64,000 bases of DNA, from positions 4,076,796 through 4,140,795 of the forward strand of contig QUOL01000001.1 of NCBI GenBank assembly GCA_009761415.1, read 5' to 3'. A program made the position numbers and the translations under genes. Below are positions 8,357 through 19,331 of this stretch, piece by piece (within the stretch, counting starts at the first letter, position 1; each line of letters begins with the position of its first letter). The stretch comes from Sarcomyxa edulis (taxonomy: Eukaryota; Basidiomycota; Agaricomycetes; Agaricales; Mycenaceae). Below the pieces are notes generated by a model. The model saw nothing but the letters and a program-made list of their open reading frames with translations. It did no database searches and had not been told where the DNA came from.

Positions 8357-10528
8357 TACACCTTGATCGGTATGGTTCTTCTCGGGACGATGCTATCTCT
8401 TATGACTATTTCTTATGACCTATGACCGAAACTGTATAACTTGTCTCTATGTCCTCGATTATCTCATACAATTTTCAATCTACCAAGCACAGTAAGGTCT
8501 CGACAACAAACCGTTCTTGAGCGGTCTGGTCACTCATCCGTGATAGACTCGAAGATCTATGTGACAAATACGGCTTTCCATTCCTCACATTAGGTAGCGA
8601 CGCGTACAAGTCCACCCAAGTAAGCTCAAGATTCAAGTATGTACTTGAATGAGAGTATCATCGATAGTTCATGCTTCAGCCTAAAAACACGGGTGGCGGG
8701 CCTTGTTGAATCGAATACTTACATGAGAGTGACGCACATTGATACCAAGACGCTGAGATCCATTCTAGAACTCGGTCACTACAATACTCGGTACGTATTT
8801 GTTAGTGGGAGTGCCGAATGACTGAAGCATGAAGGCGTTCACGCAAATTGAACTTAACCACAGTCGATGGGCTCCGTCATATCTAGGATGAACGTACGGT
8901 ACCGGTGTCATAGGCATGCGGTACCTGGACAATTGCCCGTAAGCCCGGACCTAAGTCTGGGGGGTACTAAATCCAGAGTCACATTTGAGATGGAGGCATA
9001 TCGAGGTTAGATGCTCAAGGACATGCACCTGCGCGTTCTATACATAGCTATGGGTTTGCGAAGTAGTAGATGAATTGGGAAGGACGGCGTGTCTCCCCTT
9101 TTGAAAGAGGAAATAATAGCATGGTGAGTACTAAGCAAGATGCGAGGTGGAAGGTAAAAAAATCATTTCATACGGTCAGTCTGGCACCAGTTTCGACAAC
9201 CCCATCTCACGTTTCTTCGACAAACATGAGAGAAAATCGTGAGAAGACGAACTTGGCCGAGAAAGGACCAGACTGGGGGCCGCCGTGACTGTTATATCCT
9301 CTTATGAGGAGATGGGATAAGAAAAAGGAAGGTACGAGCAGAATCATCCCATGATGTCCATTTGCACCGTGAATTCGTCGATAATCGCAATCCATAACAA
9401 CCGTTGACTCTCTTTGACCCCAGTTCAATCCCCCTACCGTGTCGATTCCCGTATTTGAGAAGAAAGGGTATGGGTTTCTGGGCAGGAGTGTCAACGGATC
9501 CAGGTGGAACGATGCATATGAGGATTGAAATTCGGAAAATGATGTGTATGCATCGCATCGAATGGCGTTGTCGTTATCCATCCTGTGTGACTAGCAGTGG
9601 ACACAAGGACTCGATTTTGGGAAGCATTCAACCATGGCACCGTCGATTAGAAGTAAACGACACGCACCATCATGATTCTGGTGATGAATGTCCAAGAAGG
9701 ATCCCCTGGGTCCGAGCGTATAATCAGCGCTGAGCGCCGGACGATGGCTCTGAGATGATGAAGGCCCAGGAACATGCATCTCGACGACCAGGGTGAGGAC
9801 TCGGAATCGGGTGGACTACTTGGCGATAGAGGGAATAAGTAAGAGAACAACGCACCAACTCAAAAGGGATTGTTGAGTACAATGCAGACAGTGTCTGATG
9901 TACCACGAAAAGAGGCCAGCCTGCCCACCTCGGATTTTATATGCATCTAAGACTATCGAGCGATACGTCAGGTTCGAGCTATCGAGGGTTTTATCTCCAT
10001 TCCTGCACTTAGACGCACCCGATGAGTATAGTGAGCAATTTTGATGTTCGTCAAAGTCTCGAAGAGCAGGAAGTCAAGACGGTCCAATATTGATATCGAT
10101 AAGCCTATGAGGATTCGGTTTCTTGAATACGTACTGGACCTCGTGCCTCGAAGAAAAATGGTGTTGAACGATAAGTGAGAGCGACTCCAGGAAAATTTTC
10201 GAGCGCCGCGGTTGGGGAGGTGGGGAGCAAAAATAGAACCGTAATCCAGCCGTGCCTTCAAAAGCCTTCCAAAAAAAAATTGAGGTGAATCAAGTCGATA
10301 TATACATTATGTACATTATATACGACACCGTACGTGTACCCTTTATATAACAACAAATATCGATATATAGATCAGTGGCAAAGAGGAATAAGATTAGAGA
10401 ACTAGAAGGAGAAGCGAGACGCAGTTTTGCGGGTGTAGGAGAATCCGAGGGGTGAAATGAGCAGAGGAAAGGAAAGGTAGAAAGTACATCCAGCTATGAT
10501 CAAGGGATAGTGAAAGGTATCGACCACC
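8357..10528. other. Long intergenic stretch, no gene recognised
   Basis: About 2.2 kb with only short open frames on both strands (longest 9207-9581 minus, 124 codons) and no motif, splice pattern or repeat that I can support. It may hold decayed sequence. The right end (about 10270-10500) is AT-rich, with several TATATA-like runs. Confidence 0.4.
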
Positions 10529-12183
10529 TCAGGCCTTCTCCTCTGCATCCTTATGATGCAAAGCCTTGTGGAAGAACCCCGATATACCGGTATGAGCCTT
10601 CTCAGGCACCTTCTCCCCCTTGGCAGGACTATTCCCGTCCCCCCTCGTCCTCGTCCTCACCAGTCCCAACTCCTCAGTCGGAGGAGCAACAGCGTGGATA
10701 TGATGAGAACTCCTCACAGGCGACGTACCCTCATATTGTGACTGTGTATGTGAATGTGAGTGGGTAGGTGCGTGTGGGTGCCTGGACGGACTACGGTCCC
10801 CGGGTGGTCGTGAGACGCTACGATCTCTCACGTTCCCCGCTCCTCCACGGCCTGTGGATTCGAGTTCGCCGGGTTGGTGCGGGTGGGGGTGGTGTTCGAT
10901 GGGTGGTTCGGTGGATTGGGTTAGGTTGGCTGCGCCGCCGCGTCCTGTGGAGTGTCTGAGGAGCGGGTGGGTGTCAGTATCGGTAATTGAAACAGGAGAA
11001 GGGAAAAGAAAGGAATGAGACGGTGGGGAGGGGAGGACAAAGGTAGATGGAAGAGACGAGCAGGACAGGAGGTACTCACATTCTAGGCTCACTATCCCTT
11101 CCTACACGTTCCCTCTCCTCTTCATCGTAAAGCTCCGCAGAAACGCCATCTCCTGGAATAATATTCCCAGCCCCACCACGTCCCGTCGAATGCAAAAGGG
11201 GCGGTGCGTTGGCGTGCAAGAGAGGTGTGATGGTATTCCCTGTGCTATCTCGATGAAGAGGGTTGATGCGTGGTCCACGAGAACGAGAGCGGGAATTGGA
11301 GATGTTGCCGACACCACCGCGGCCTGACGAGTGCTGTATAGGAGGTCAGAGTCAGTTTGATTGTAGAGATGTTATTAGGGGCGGAGACTGACGATGCCGT
11401 TTTGTGCAGCCTCGACATGGGATCTCAAGACGTCTATTTCATGTTGATCTGGTGGGGTAGGTGCGTGGTGATCTCTGGATGGAGAGCGGATGTTGCCTGC
11501 TCCACCCCTTCCGGTCGAGTACACCTGCAGAACACATCAACAATGAGATGGTAGCACCAGATGAGAGTACGCACATTTGACAGATCGACTGCAGGTTCTC
11601 TTCCTCTTGTCTGAGAGAAATCATCCGGACCTCCTACTGAGCGATCTCTTGATTGCGATTGGGATGATTGTCTGATGTTGCCTATACCTCCTCTTCCAGA
11701 GGATTGCTGTGAGGTAGAGGGTTAGTACGATGATAGGTATGGGTGGAGATGTACGCACGAATTCCCTTCCTCTTGACTGAGAACGATCAGCGAGAGATGT
11801 AGTTTCTGGCATGATGATGATGGTCGTGAGCAAGAGAGAGAGATAAGAGATTGAAATAAAAATAAAAAGAGATCGAGTCAACCCTATTTCCTTATCTCCC
11901 CTTATCGCGAACCCCCAATCTACCCAGCTAGGCAGCTAGTAATGGACTGTAGCAGGTACCCACCATGTACGAGTGTAATAATCGACTGCCCATCTCCGAG
12001 CTCTGCCTCCTCGCCCTCGTCGTGCCCCAATGCACGGCTAATCTTGGCTCCGATGGCTGATATTTGTCTAGAAAACGAGGTAGACCCTCGGGTTGAACGG
12101 TTCATCATCATCGCAGGAGATCCTTCGATGTCTGTGTATGTGTCGATGGGAGGGGGTGTACTTGGAGAATTGTGAGTGGCCAT
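10529..12183 (-). CDS. PAR32/DUF3602-like protein with six TGRGGAGN-type repeats
   Basis: Six exons on the minus strand: 12183-11964, 11805-11759, 11706-11575, 11524-11393, 11333-11080 and 10955-10529 (403 aa); every junction keeps frame. The protein carries six copies of the (S/T)GRGG(A/V/I)(G/A)N motif that defines the DUF3602/PAR32 family: SSGRGGIGNI, STGRGGAGNI, SSGRGGVGNI, STGRGGAGNI, STGRGGAANL, STGRGGAGNV. In yeast, Par32 is a phosphoprotein acting downstream of TOR/Npr1 on ammonium transporters; a role in TOR signalling here is only by analogy. The protein is rich in Ser, Arg, Pro and His and likely disordered. Four exons (3 to 6) begin within three codons of a repeat. The first exon and its 158-nt intron are less certain: an alternative start is ATG at 11812, which gives 332 aa. 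A TATA box upstream of 12183 favours the longer form. Confidence 0.8.
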
Positions 12184-12248
12184 GGTATACTTATGCTGGT
12201 GGTTGTTCTAATATGGCGCTTTGCTTGCGTGATCTGTCTCTTGGGGGG

Positions 12249-12255
12249 TTATATA
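12249..12255 (-). promoter_or_regulatory. TATA box for the PAR32-like gene
   Basis: TATATAA on the minus strand, 66 bp upstream of the ATG at 12183, inside the context CGCTATATAACCCC. The position suits a core promoter and supports transcription starting upstream of 12183. Confidence 0.5.
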
Positions 12256-13392
12256 GCGACGAGGAGGCCACCCGGTCACAGGTTCTCATTCGCGCCTCTG
12301 ACTTTCAATTTTATCGATCCACCTATCCTTAGCTGTACGTGCCACCGGTCTCAGCCCTACCGTCCTGCCCTCGTGTCCCTCTAGTTGGACGCGCACGTTT
12401 GGATCTATCCTCGTACGGCACCCTGACAGTCACCAGCCGAACCAACGGCTGCCATTGGATCTTATTCCTGGACCCGAATGAACGTTGCCAGTTGGTGCAA
12501 CAATAACAGTATCCCAACTATAACATTAACATTCTCTCAGCCAGACCACCTGCTCTGACGCTCATATCGCGCCGAATGGCCTCATAACCGGTCCTCCTGT
12601 AACAAGTTGGGTGATGTGCGTGTCAGTACTGAAATAACTCTAGGATCATAGACATCCGCGATGGCGCTACCCCATGACATGAATATATTCGACATCACTC
12701 CGAGGACTGGAACGGGGACTGGGACTGCAGGCACAATTATATTCCTTCCCATTCTCAGAAATAAATACCCAGACTTGCCGGAGGTCTCCTTTGCCGCCGG
12801 TTACACGCCCCCGAATTTACGGTGTATTTTCAGCTGCTGCACGCCTCTCGTCCGTGTTCCACTGTCGCTCATAGTCATATCATCGTTGCCACAACCTCCC
12901 CTCTTTCTCTGGACAACCGTTCTTCTGAATGTTCTTGCGCAAATATATCTCTCTTCCCAACAACGCCCACTGAAACTCTCACCACCCTCGTTTCAAGTTC
13001 ACCTCATGCTTCGAAACATCTAGGTCCGTGTAAACCTCCTCCTATGAGCCCACGCTACGAGTCCCCCCTTTCGTCAACCCGAATCTCTTGCCAGTATTCG
13101 TTCCATACCGTCCATCGTCCGATGGCAAGTGATCACTTTCACATTTGATTCAGCCCTCAGAGTTCTTTCGTCCTCTGCGATCTCGTCTCTGTGTCTGTGT
13201 CTGTCTTCCCCTTTTTTCCTAAACACCAAACGCTTCCTGGTTTTACCTTCCTATATACCCTCCTTGCATTCTTGCCCTCATACTTGGAAGTGATCCTCGT
13301 CTTCCACTTCGACGACGCACGTGCACACCCACATAACATCGGGGATAATTTCTCCCCCAGGAGACTCTGAACCATCACTCGAAACGCGCACC
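12256..13392. other. Intergenic stretch, no supported gene
   Basis: Open frames such as 12661-13023 plus (120 codons, some hydrophobic text) lack motifs and conserved-looking splice sites. 13160-13390 is pyrimidine-rich and could be a promoter or 5' UTR for the small ORF at 13393. Confidence 0.4.
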
Positions 13393-13615
13393 ATGGTCTC
13401 ATTCTCTCGACGGCGTATCGTTATGACCCCTGGTGCCGACGTGCCGATATTCGTTGAATATCCTACAATGGCGTGCGTTGCATCCACGCCCGCACTCACG
13501 CCTTTTGTTCCCGAATAGCATTGTGATTTTGGGACCCGACCGAGTACTTGCAAATGGGAGATTTTGCAGATCATCCGTGGTCACTGTTGACGGTGTGTTA
13601 TGGCGCAGAGTGTAA
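13393..13615 (+). CDS. Possible small gene, two exons, 58 aa
   Basis: ATG at 13393 follows CGCACC in a pyrimidine-rich leader. Exon 13393-13472 joins exon 13519-13615 through a 46-nt GT-AG intron (ACAATGGC|GTGCGT ... GAATAG), giving MVSFSRRRIVMTPGADV at the N-terminus and ending ...GVLWRRV. Nothing in the sequence is recognisable. The splice sites and leader resemble real genes nearby, but the short length makes chance likely. Confidence 0.3.
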
Positions 13616-15093
13616 CACCCCGAGGCCTGAAATTGTATCGTATATGTGTACGATGGCGCTGCATCGTGACACTGATATACAGAATGGAATCGATGTCGCG
13701 ATTTGTCTTATACTACTCTTTGGTGCGTCGTCATTGTTATCATCATTCCTTCATTGCTAGTGGCACACCCCAAAACATTCACTTCACTCAGCCTGTCGAT
13801 GTCATTTGTCGGGCGCCTGCAGTTCCTTGGCCCTTCATCATTATGGAGGTGTCGTGGGACTGGCGACCGTGGCCTTGTCGCAGCAGACTCTTGTACCGTT
13901 GCTCATTGCTCGAGATCCGTGTTCGAGTCGTGTGTGACTCTTTCACTTTGGTTCTCGAGAATTTAAGGGGTACATAGTTGGCTGCGTGTATCGAAAGCTG
14001 ATTTAGTAGTGATTGTGCTTGTACCCTCGGGTTCATCGTTCTGATGTACGCGCTTGGCATCATTTCACCAAAAAGGTGTTTATCGGTCACTTCCAGCTGA
14101 CGGTGTTATCCATTACTGTGCCTTGTTGGCGACTCAATTTTACTTTGGGAGTTGGACATCTTCGAAATTCGTCGAGAACTCCCTCGAGGGCGCTAGAAAC
14201 GATAGTGGTTGTCTTATTTCTGTACCAGTGCTCGAATGGCGTCGATGTCAGGTACAGTATATCTTTCGTTGAATTGCTCGAACCTTCTTTGTCTATCTGT
14301 TTCCTGTTTCCTGTTTCCCCGCGAAATCCTGGAGTGAAATATACCGGGGAATGTCCAAATAGCGATGGCTTACTTGGATCGGACCATGGCATCCATGTGA
14401 CTGAGATAGTGGAGACGAAGAAATATGATATGCTATAGCAGGTGGTCACGCTCGATACACTGATCGTCAGGATTCGGGCTCACAAATCCACGCCGAGTTC
14501 TCTCAGACACTACCCTCAGGCTGGTGGACTGATCTTGTGGGATGACTTGCGGCAGTCTTAACGAGATACGTACCTCAGTAGCCCTTCATAGACAGGACAT
14601 TCAGGCTTACCTGGTGTCGATGGTCTCGTGCAGTCAAACCGTCTCAGTACAGCAACCCTTCCGAGATAGCTTCTTCGCTAATCATCATCCATTCGAACAC
14701 TGGGTACACCGGCGATTATCCGAAAATCTCACCTTCTGCTGCGAAGATGTGCCGAACTTGATCATGCATCGTTATAGCTCAAGTTATACTTACAAGCGCG
14801 TTCTTCTACTGTTATGGGCTTGTGAGCTCATTCTAACGTCCACTATTCTAGGTATCAACAAGAATATCATACCCCGCTTAATTGGTTTACGACGTCTATT
14901 TCCCCGCAGGACGGATGATATTCGCGATATACTCTGTAATCTATCACGAGGCGGCTTTCCGCAACGCGATGTTTTTGCGGTGCCGCTAGGACTTGCCTGC
15001 GACGTTCTTGCGACGAACATTTTTTGCCCTGGTGGTGTGCCGACGCGTTCCTGACATGTCATGGTTATATTCTTCTGCGCGCTTCATCGACGG
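13616..15093. other. Intergenic stretch upstream of the AA9 gene
   Basis: No frame here has a motif or consistent splicing. Several short ORFs on both strands overlap one another, as expected by chance in DNA near 50% GC. Confidence 0.45.
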
Positions 15094-15100
15094 TATAAAG
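15094..15100 (+). promoter_or_regulatory. TATA box of the AA9 gene
   Basis: TATAAAG, 60 bp upstream of the ATG at 15160, followed by a short leader with CACTACACC. This is the usual arrangement for a strongly inducible fungal secreted-enzyme gene. Confidence 0.65.
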
Positions 15101-15159
15101 ACCCAGGACGCGATTGTTCTCTAGACATCACCACTACACCGACGTCCTTAACAATAACG

Positions 15160-16560
15160 ATGTTCAAGTTCGCAGTTCTCATCGCAGCCGGTCTCATTCC
15201 CAAGGCTTTGGCTCACGGAGGTGTCCTTTCCTACTCTTGGGACGGGACGACCTACCAAGGATGGGCGCCGTACGATACTCCTGTTGGGCAGACTACCATT
15301 CAAAGGCCCTGGTCTAGCTAGTATGTATTTGTGGTTCTGGTCTCTTGTCGAGTGGAAGCTGATTACCTCCTTCAGCAACCCCATCACCGACCCCACCGAC
15401 CCGACTCTTGCCTGCAATGACGACGGTACTTCTGGCGCTCTCCAACTCACAGCTACCGTCGCTGCAGGAACTCCCATCACTGCTTACTGGAACCAAGTCT
15501 GGCCTCACCCTTACGGACCTATGGTATGCGTTTTATATACTGCTGTGGTACAGCGTTGTCTGAAAATCATCGTTATCAGTTGACATACCTTGCACAATGC
15601 CCCGGATCGACTTGCACTGGCGTCAATTCCAACACCCTCAAATGGGTATGTAAGATCGTACCCTTATTTCCCTTGACCCTTCTCACAAGCCATCGCTCAT
15701 GTAGTTCAAAATCGACGAATCCGGTCTCATTTCTGGTACCATCGCCGATGGCTACTGGGGTGACGGTAAAATGATCGACCAGAACTCTTCGTGGACCACC
15801 ACAATCCCTGCCACTGTTCCCAGCGGCAACTACCTCATCCGATTCGAGACTATCGCTCTGCACTCTTTGCCTGCTGTAAGCCTTCTTGTGTCAGGAATGT
15901 TACTATTATCTGATCCATCGGTTTAGCAATTCTACCCAGAATGCGCTCAGATCCAAATCACCGGAGGAGGCAATCTTGCACCTACCGCTGCAGAGCTCGT
16001 GACGTTCCCTGGTGCTTATAGTGCCACCGACCCCGGATGTGCGTGGATCCCTCCTTTTGCTCAGTATCTAGAAGCTAAATCGGATCAACACAGTGACGAC
16101 CAACTTGTACACGCAAGCCGCCGAGACCGAGACCACCTACATTATCCCCGGACCTCCCCTCTACGGAAGCGCTGCTGGATCTAGCAGTGGAACCGGCTCG
16201 AGTAGCACTGTCGCTCCCGTAAGCCTTTCAGAACGAGTTCGTACTTGCTTCAGTTGGTAACGTCGTGATTACAGCCCACCCAACCTAGCTCTTCGGCAAG
16301 CGCTCCTTCTCAGTCAGCCACCCCCGTCGCTGGAACTGTAGCAGAGTACGGCCAGTGTGGTGGGATTGGATATTCTGGAGCAACTGCTTGGTACGTGTAC
16401 GATTTACTATATTCAGACTCATTCTTATCGAGTTCCTTTTCTAGTGTCGCGCCCTTCACTTGCAAAGTTACCAACGGTACGTGTCTTTCTGTCTATCTTG
16501 TCAACTGCCCGTTGATTTCGATGCCTTTCTTCTGCAGAGTACTATTCGCAATGTCTCTAG
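15160..16560 (+). CDS. AA9 lytic polysaccharide monooxygenase with C-terminal CBM1
   Basis: Nine exons: 15160-15320, 15376-15523, 15580-15645, 15705-15875, 15927-16038, 16094-16218, 16275-16390, 16445-16476, 16538-16560 (317 aa), all in frame. A signal peptide ([18 protein letters not shown]) ends right before His19, the N-terminal His of the copper histidine brace. The second brace His lies in WPHPYGPM, the conserved IALHS precedes QFYPECAQI, whose Tyr fills the axial copper site. The enzyme is a secreted, copper-dependent monooxygenase that cleaves cellulose or related glucans by oxidation. A Ser/Thr linker (about 245-275) leads to a CBM1 ([14 protein letters not shown] ... YYSQCL) with its four Cys, which binds crystalline cellulose. 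Intron 5 uses CAG at 16093; nearer AG sites break the frame or the conserved text. The gene looks fully functional and fits a wood- or litter-decay lifestyle. Confidence 0.97.
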
Positions 16561-17134
16561 AGTGACGACAGTGGAGTCTGAGATGAGCTTGACTGTTCCC
16601 TATTTTCTGTTTATGTACGAAAGCTCGTAGCCTGCAATATAATCGGAGAGACTTGGATTCTTGCAATTGAACGATTCGGATGTGGATGATCCTGTACATT
16701 CCAGTTGGACTTGAGCTTAGATGAGTGGACCATGGAACAATAAGTCTCCGAGATTTCGATAGTTTGATTTCCATTCAAAACCATGCTGATCTTACAGGTG
16801 TGGTTGGAATGATAGTCTAGTCAATGGGAAGAAGTCGATGGAGGTGAGCACATGTTTTGATCTCCAAAGGATTTCCACGGTCTATTAGCCTTCCTTAGTG
16901 TGGTGAGTGCTTCGTTTGCGTACCTCCTCATAGTCGTTGAAGGTCCAAGAGTGATAATGATAATTCCAATATACATACAAGATAATAGACAGAAGCCTAC
17001 AGGATGCACGACGTGCATAGGACATAGATAAGAGCGAAATGGGGAGCAGACCAAGTGAGCCTCGTCAATCGCTGAGAGCAGACGCAGACGAACTCACGTC
17101 CGCACGAATCATCAGCAGGCAGGGGGGGGGTAGA
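16561..17134. other. 3' intergenic region between convergent genes
   Basis: Lies between the end of the AA9 gene (plus) and the end of the gene at 17135-18041 (minus). It should hold both 3' UTRs. I see a run of nine G at 17122-17130 and no gene. Confidence 0.5.
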
Positions 17135-18041
17135 TCAATAACTTTTCCTCCTACTTCTCTTCCTATCGACACCACCGCCCTGAGGCTGCGCTTTGTTACC
17201 CCGTAAGCTGCCGAATATTCGCTTCAATAGAGGTTCCTTGTTGGATGGTTTACGTCGGGGTACCTGTCGGATTGACGAAAAGTTATGATCGGTATCAAAA
17301 AGGATAGAGTATTACAAGAAGACTGCGTACCATAGAAGCCGATTTGATACCTCTTGTGGGAAGAAGGACGAATCCGACTTCTGATCCTGCGGGTCGACGC
17401 TCAGGCTCAGGTGCAGGCTCGGGCTCGGGCTCAGGCGGGGGTCGAGTGCGATGGAGTGGAACAGAATTAGAACGGACATGTGATGGTTTCGAGGACGAAG
17501 GTGCGGACTTTGAACGATCTCGAGTGGTGTGAGAGCGACGGGGTATATCTGGACGGGGTATATAGGGACCTAGCTCGCCACGTTCGTAGTCGGGAATTCG
17601 GGGTGGCGGTGAATGGCGGTGGCTGCGATGGCTGCGATGACGGACTAGGTCGGTGGTGGGATTGTCATTGTCATGCTTTGGTGCAATTGTCTGCTTCGTG
17701 GTGTCTTGCTTCAGAGGTGATAGTGCCCTTTGGGTTGGCAGGGTGTTTGAACGAGTGGGAGGAGGTCGATCACGGGTAGGCGTCGACTCTGTGCGTCGAT
17801 GTTTGCTAGGCTGGGACTTTGTCGACGCTTTTCTCTCTGGAGACGAGCGACGATGTGTCGAGTGATGTCGGTCTGGTTTTGATGCAGATGGAAGAGGTTG
17901 CGAGTTTACGGCGGGAGATGCGACGAATGGATTGCGAAATTGGGATGATTGGTCTTGGACGCGAGATATCCATTCTGTGGTACGACGTCGGGTCTGTTCA
18001 TGCTGACGTTTCGCCTCTGGGGTGTAGTTGTATTCTGTCAT
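17135..18041 (-). CDS. Basic Ser/Pro/Arg-rich protein, paralogue of the gene at 22.8-23.8 kb
   Basis: Two exons, 18041-17331 and 17263-17135, joined at codon Met|Val by a 67-nt intron (279 aa). The N-terminus MTEYNYTPEAKRQ looks ordered; most of the rest is low-complexity RS/HR/P text, with a PEPEPEPAPEPE run. Shared blocks with the plus-strand gene ending at 23767: RSNTLP, RHRSHR, the block from Y-(E/D)-RGELGPYIPRP to PRRSHT, RSN(S/T)(V/M)P, GS(E/D)VG(F/Y)V, and the spliced tail VPRRK-SNK--L-KR. The intron lies at the same codon in both. I do not recognise a family; there are no catalytic motifs, signal peptide or membrane helix. The composition suggests a disordered, possibly RNA- or chromatin-binding protein, which is inference only. 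Confidence 0.8.
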
Positions 18042-19331
18042 TGCGGTATCGGTCGTATGTGGGTAGATGAGAGAAAGAGCAGATCAAAAAAACGAGTTTA
18101 TATGGGGACCTCGAGGCGCGGCATGATGGCGAGAGAACAAGAATGGGTTGAATAAGAAACAAATGGAATCCTGGATTCAGCTAGCACCTCATGGACTGCG
18201 CGTTCGCAATTTATGCAAGGACGGCGTTGGGATCGTGGCAACCTCGTGTTTTATCTGGATAAAAGAAGGCAGACTCGTGGTTATCTGCAAGTTTGATCCA
18301 TAATTAGCTGCTAGCTGCAAAGTACTTGGCTGCAAAGTAGTAGCTGCTCAAGTTGCAGGATAGTTTCAGTGCTCGAAATCGAGTGTGATCATGGCAAGAA
18401 GATGAAGTGATCGGACGGAATGTGCAACCAAGTCGGCGTCGATCTTCACTTCTTCATTTCTAAAAGTGACATCCTCGACAGCCAGATCGTATGAATGATT
18501 GATTCCAAGTTCTAATGTACCGAGCGGAAGTAAATTTCGACATCGCGTGCAATTCGAGTTGAGCTCTATGTTTTCGCGTAATCCTTTTTTACTGACGGCT
18601 ACGGTGATTTTCTACAGGATTGGGTACTTTGACGTCTTGGGGAGGCCCTACCACCCTGGTCATTCCTTGCTAGAATTGAGGTAGGTATCTTAATTCACTG
18701 CTACAGTTTGCTCACATCGGGTGGTCAGATATGTAGTCGGCGTGTAGCTGACACGCGAAGAGCTGGTGAGCCGCACCTTCGTACGCGTCCTGTTGGTCGA
18801 ACACTATGTTGGTCTCCTTTTTCGTGTTCAAGTGTCCTCACTAACTACTCAGCGTGAGACGCCTATTATAAGCGAGGGAATTGCTTGCAGTCAAAGGAGA
18901 CGTACGTTCAAACGGTCCTCACCAACTCGATATATCGACCGACGACCCTCAGGCTTCGAGTGCGCACGTACAACAAATGGCACGCTCTTCACCACAGATC
19001 ACATTGTCTGCCGCCGTGTCCCAACGGAAATTTACACCTGAGGCCTGCACCTTCATTTATATACACCTCCAGCTACATATCTCCGAGAACTTTGCCTCTA
19101 TCGCGATGAATACATGTGATTATTTACTAGCTCGTCCTGCAAAGGTCGTCGCCATTTCCGTAGCATTAGAATCGATTTTTCGGTGAGTTCGTCGTCCAAG
19201 ATACTTTCCTGCCAGTGTAGTGTATGTATAATATCGGTGTTGTTTCGGTGAGAATGAGCCTCGATCGGAAGTACTTGGTCACACGCGCATCCGACCTTCT
19301 TCCTTCTTCCTCAACGACTTGAACAACGGCC
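18042..19331. other. Shared upstream region between divergent genes
   Basis: About 1.3 kb between the divergent starts at 18041 (minus) and 19332 (plus). No gene is supported. CTGCAAAGTA-like words repeat around 18310-18345. The last 60 bases before 19332 are pyrimidine-rich. Confidence 0.45.

Noticed and set aside
9207..9581. Minus-strand ORF of 124 codons as a gene
   Set aside because: No motif, no plausible promoter or splice context, and overlapping frames of similar length exist.
14087..15054. Several ORFs of 120-170 codons between 14.0 and 15.1 kb
   Set aside because: They overlap on both strands without recognisable text; expected by chance at this base composition.
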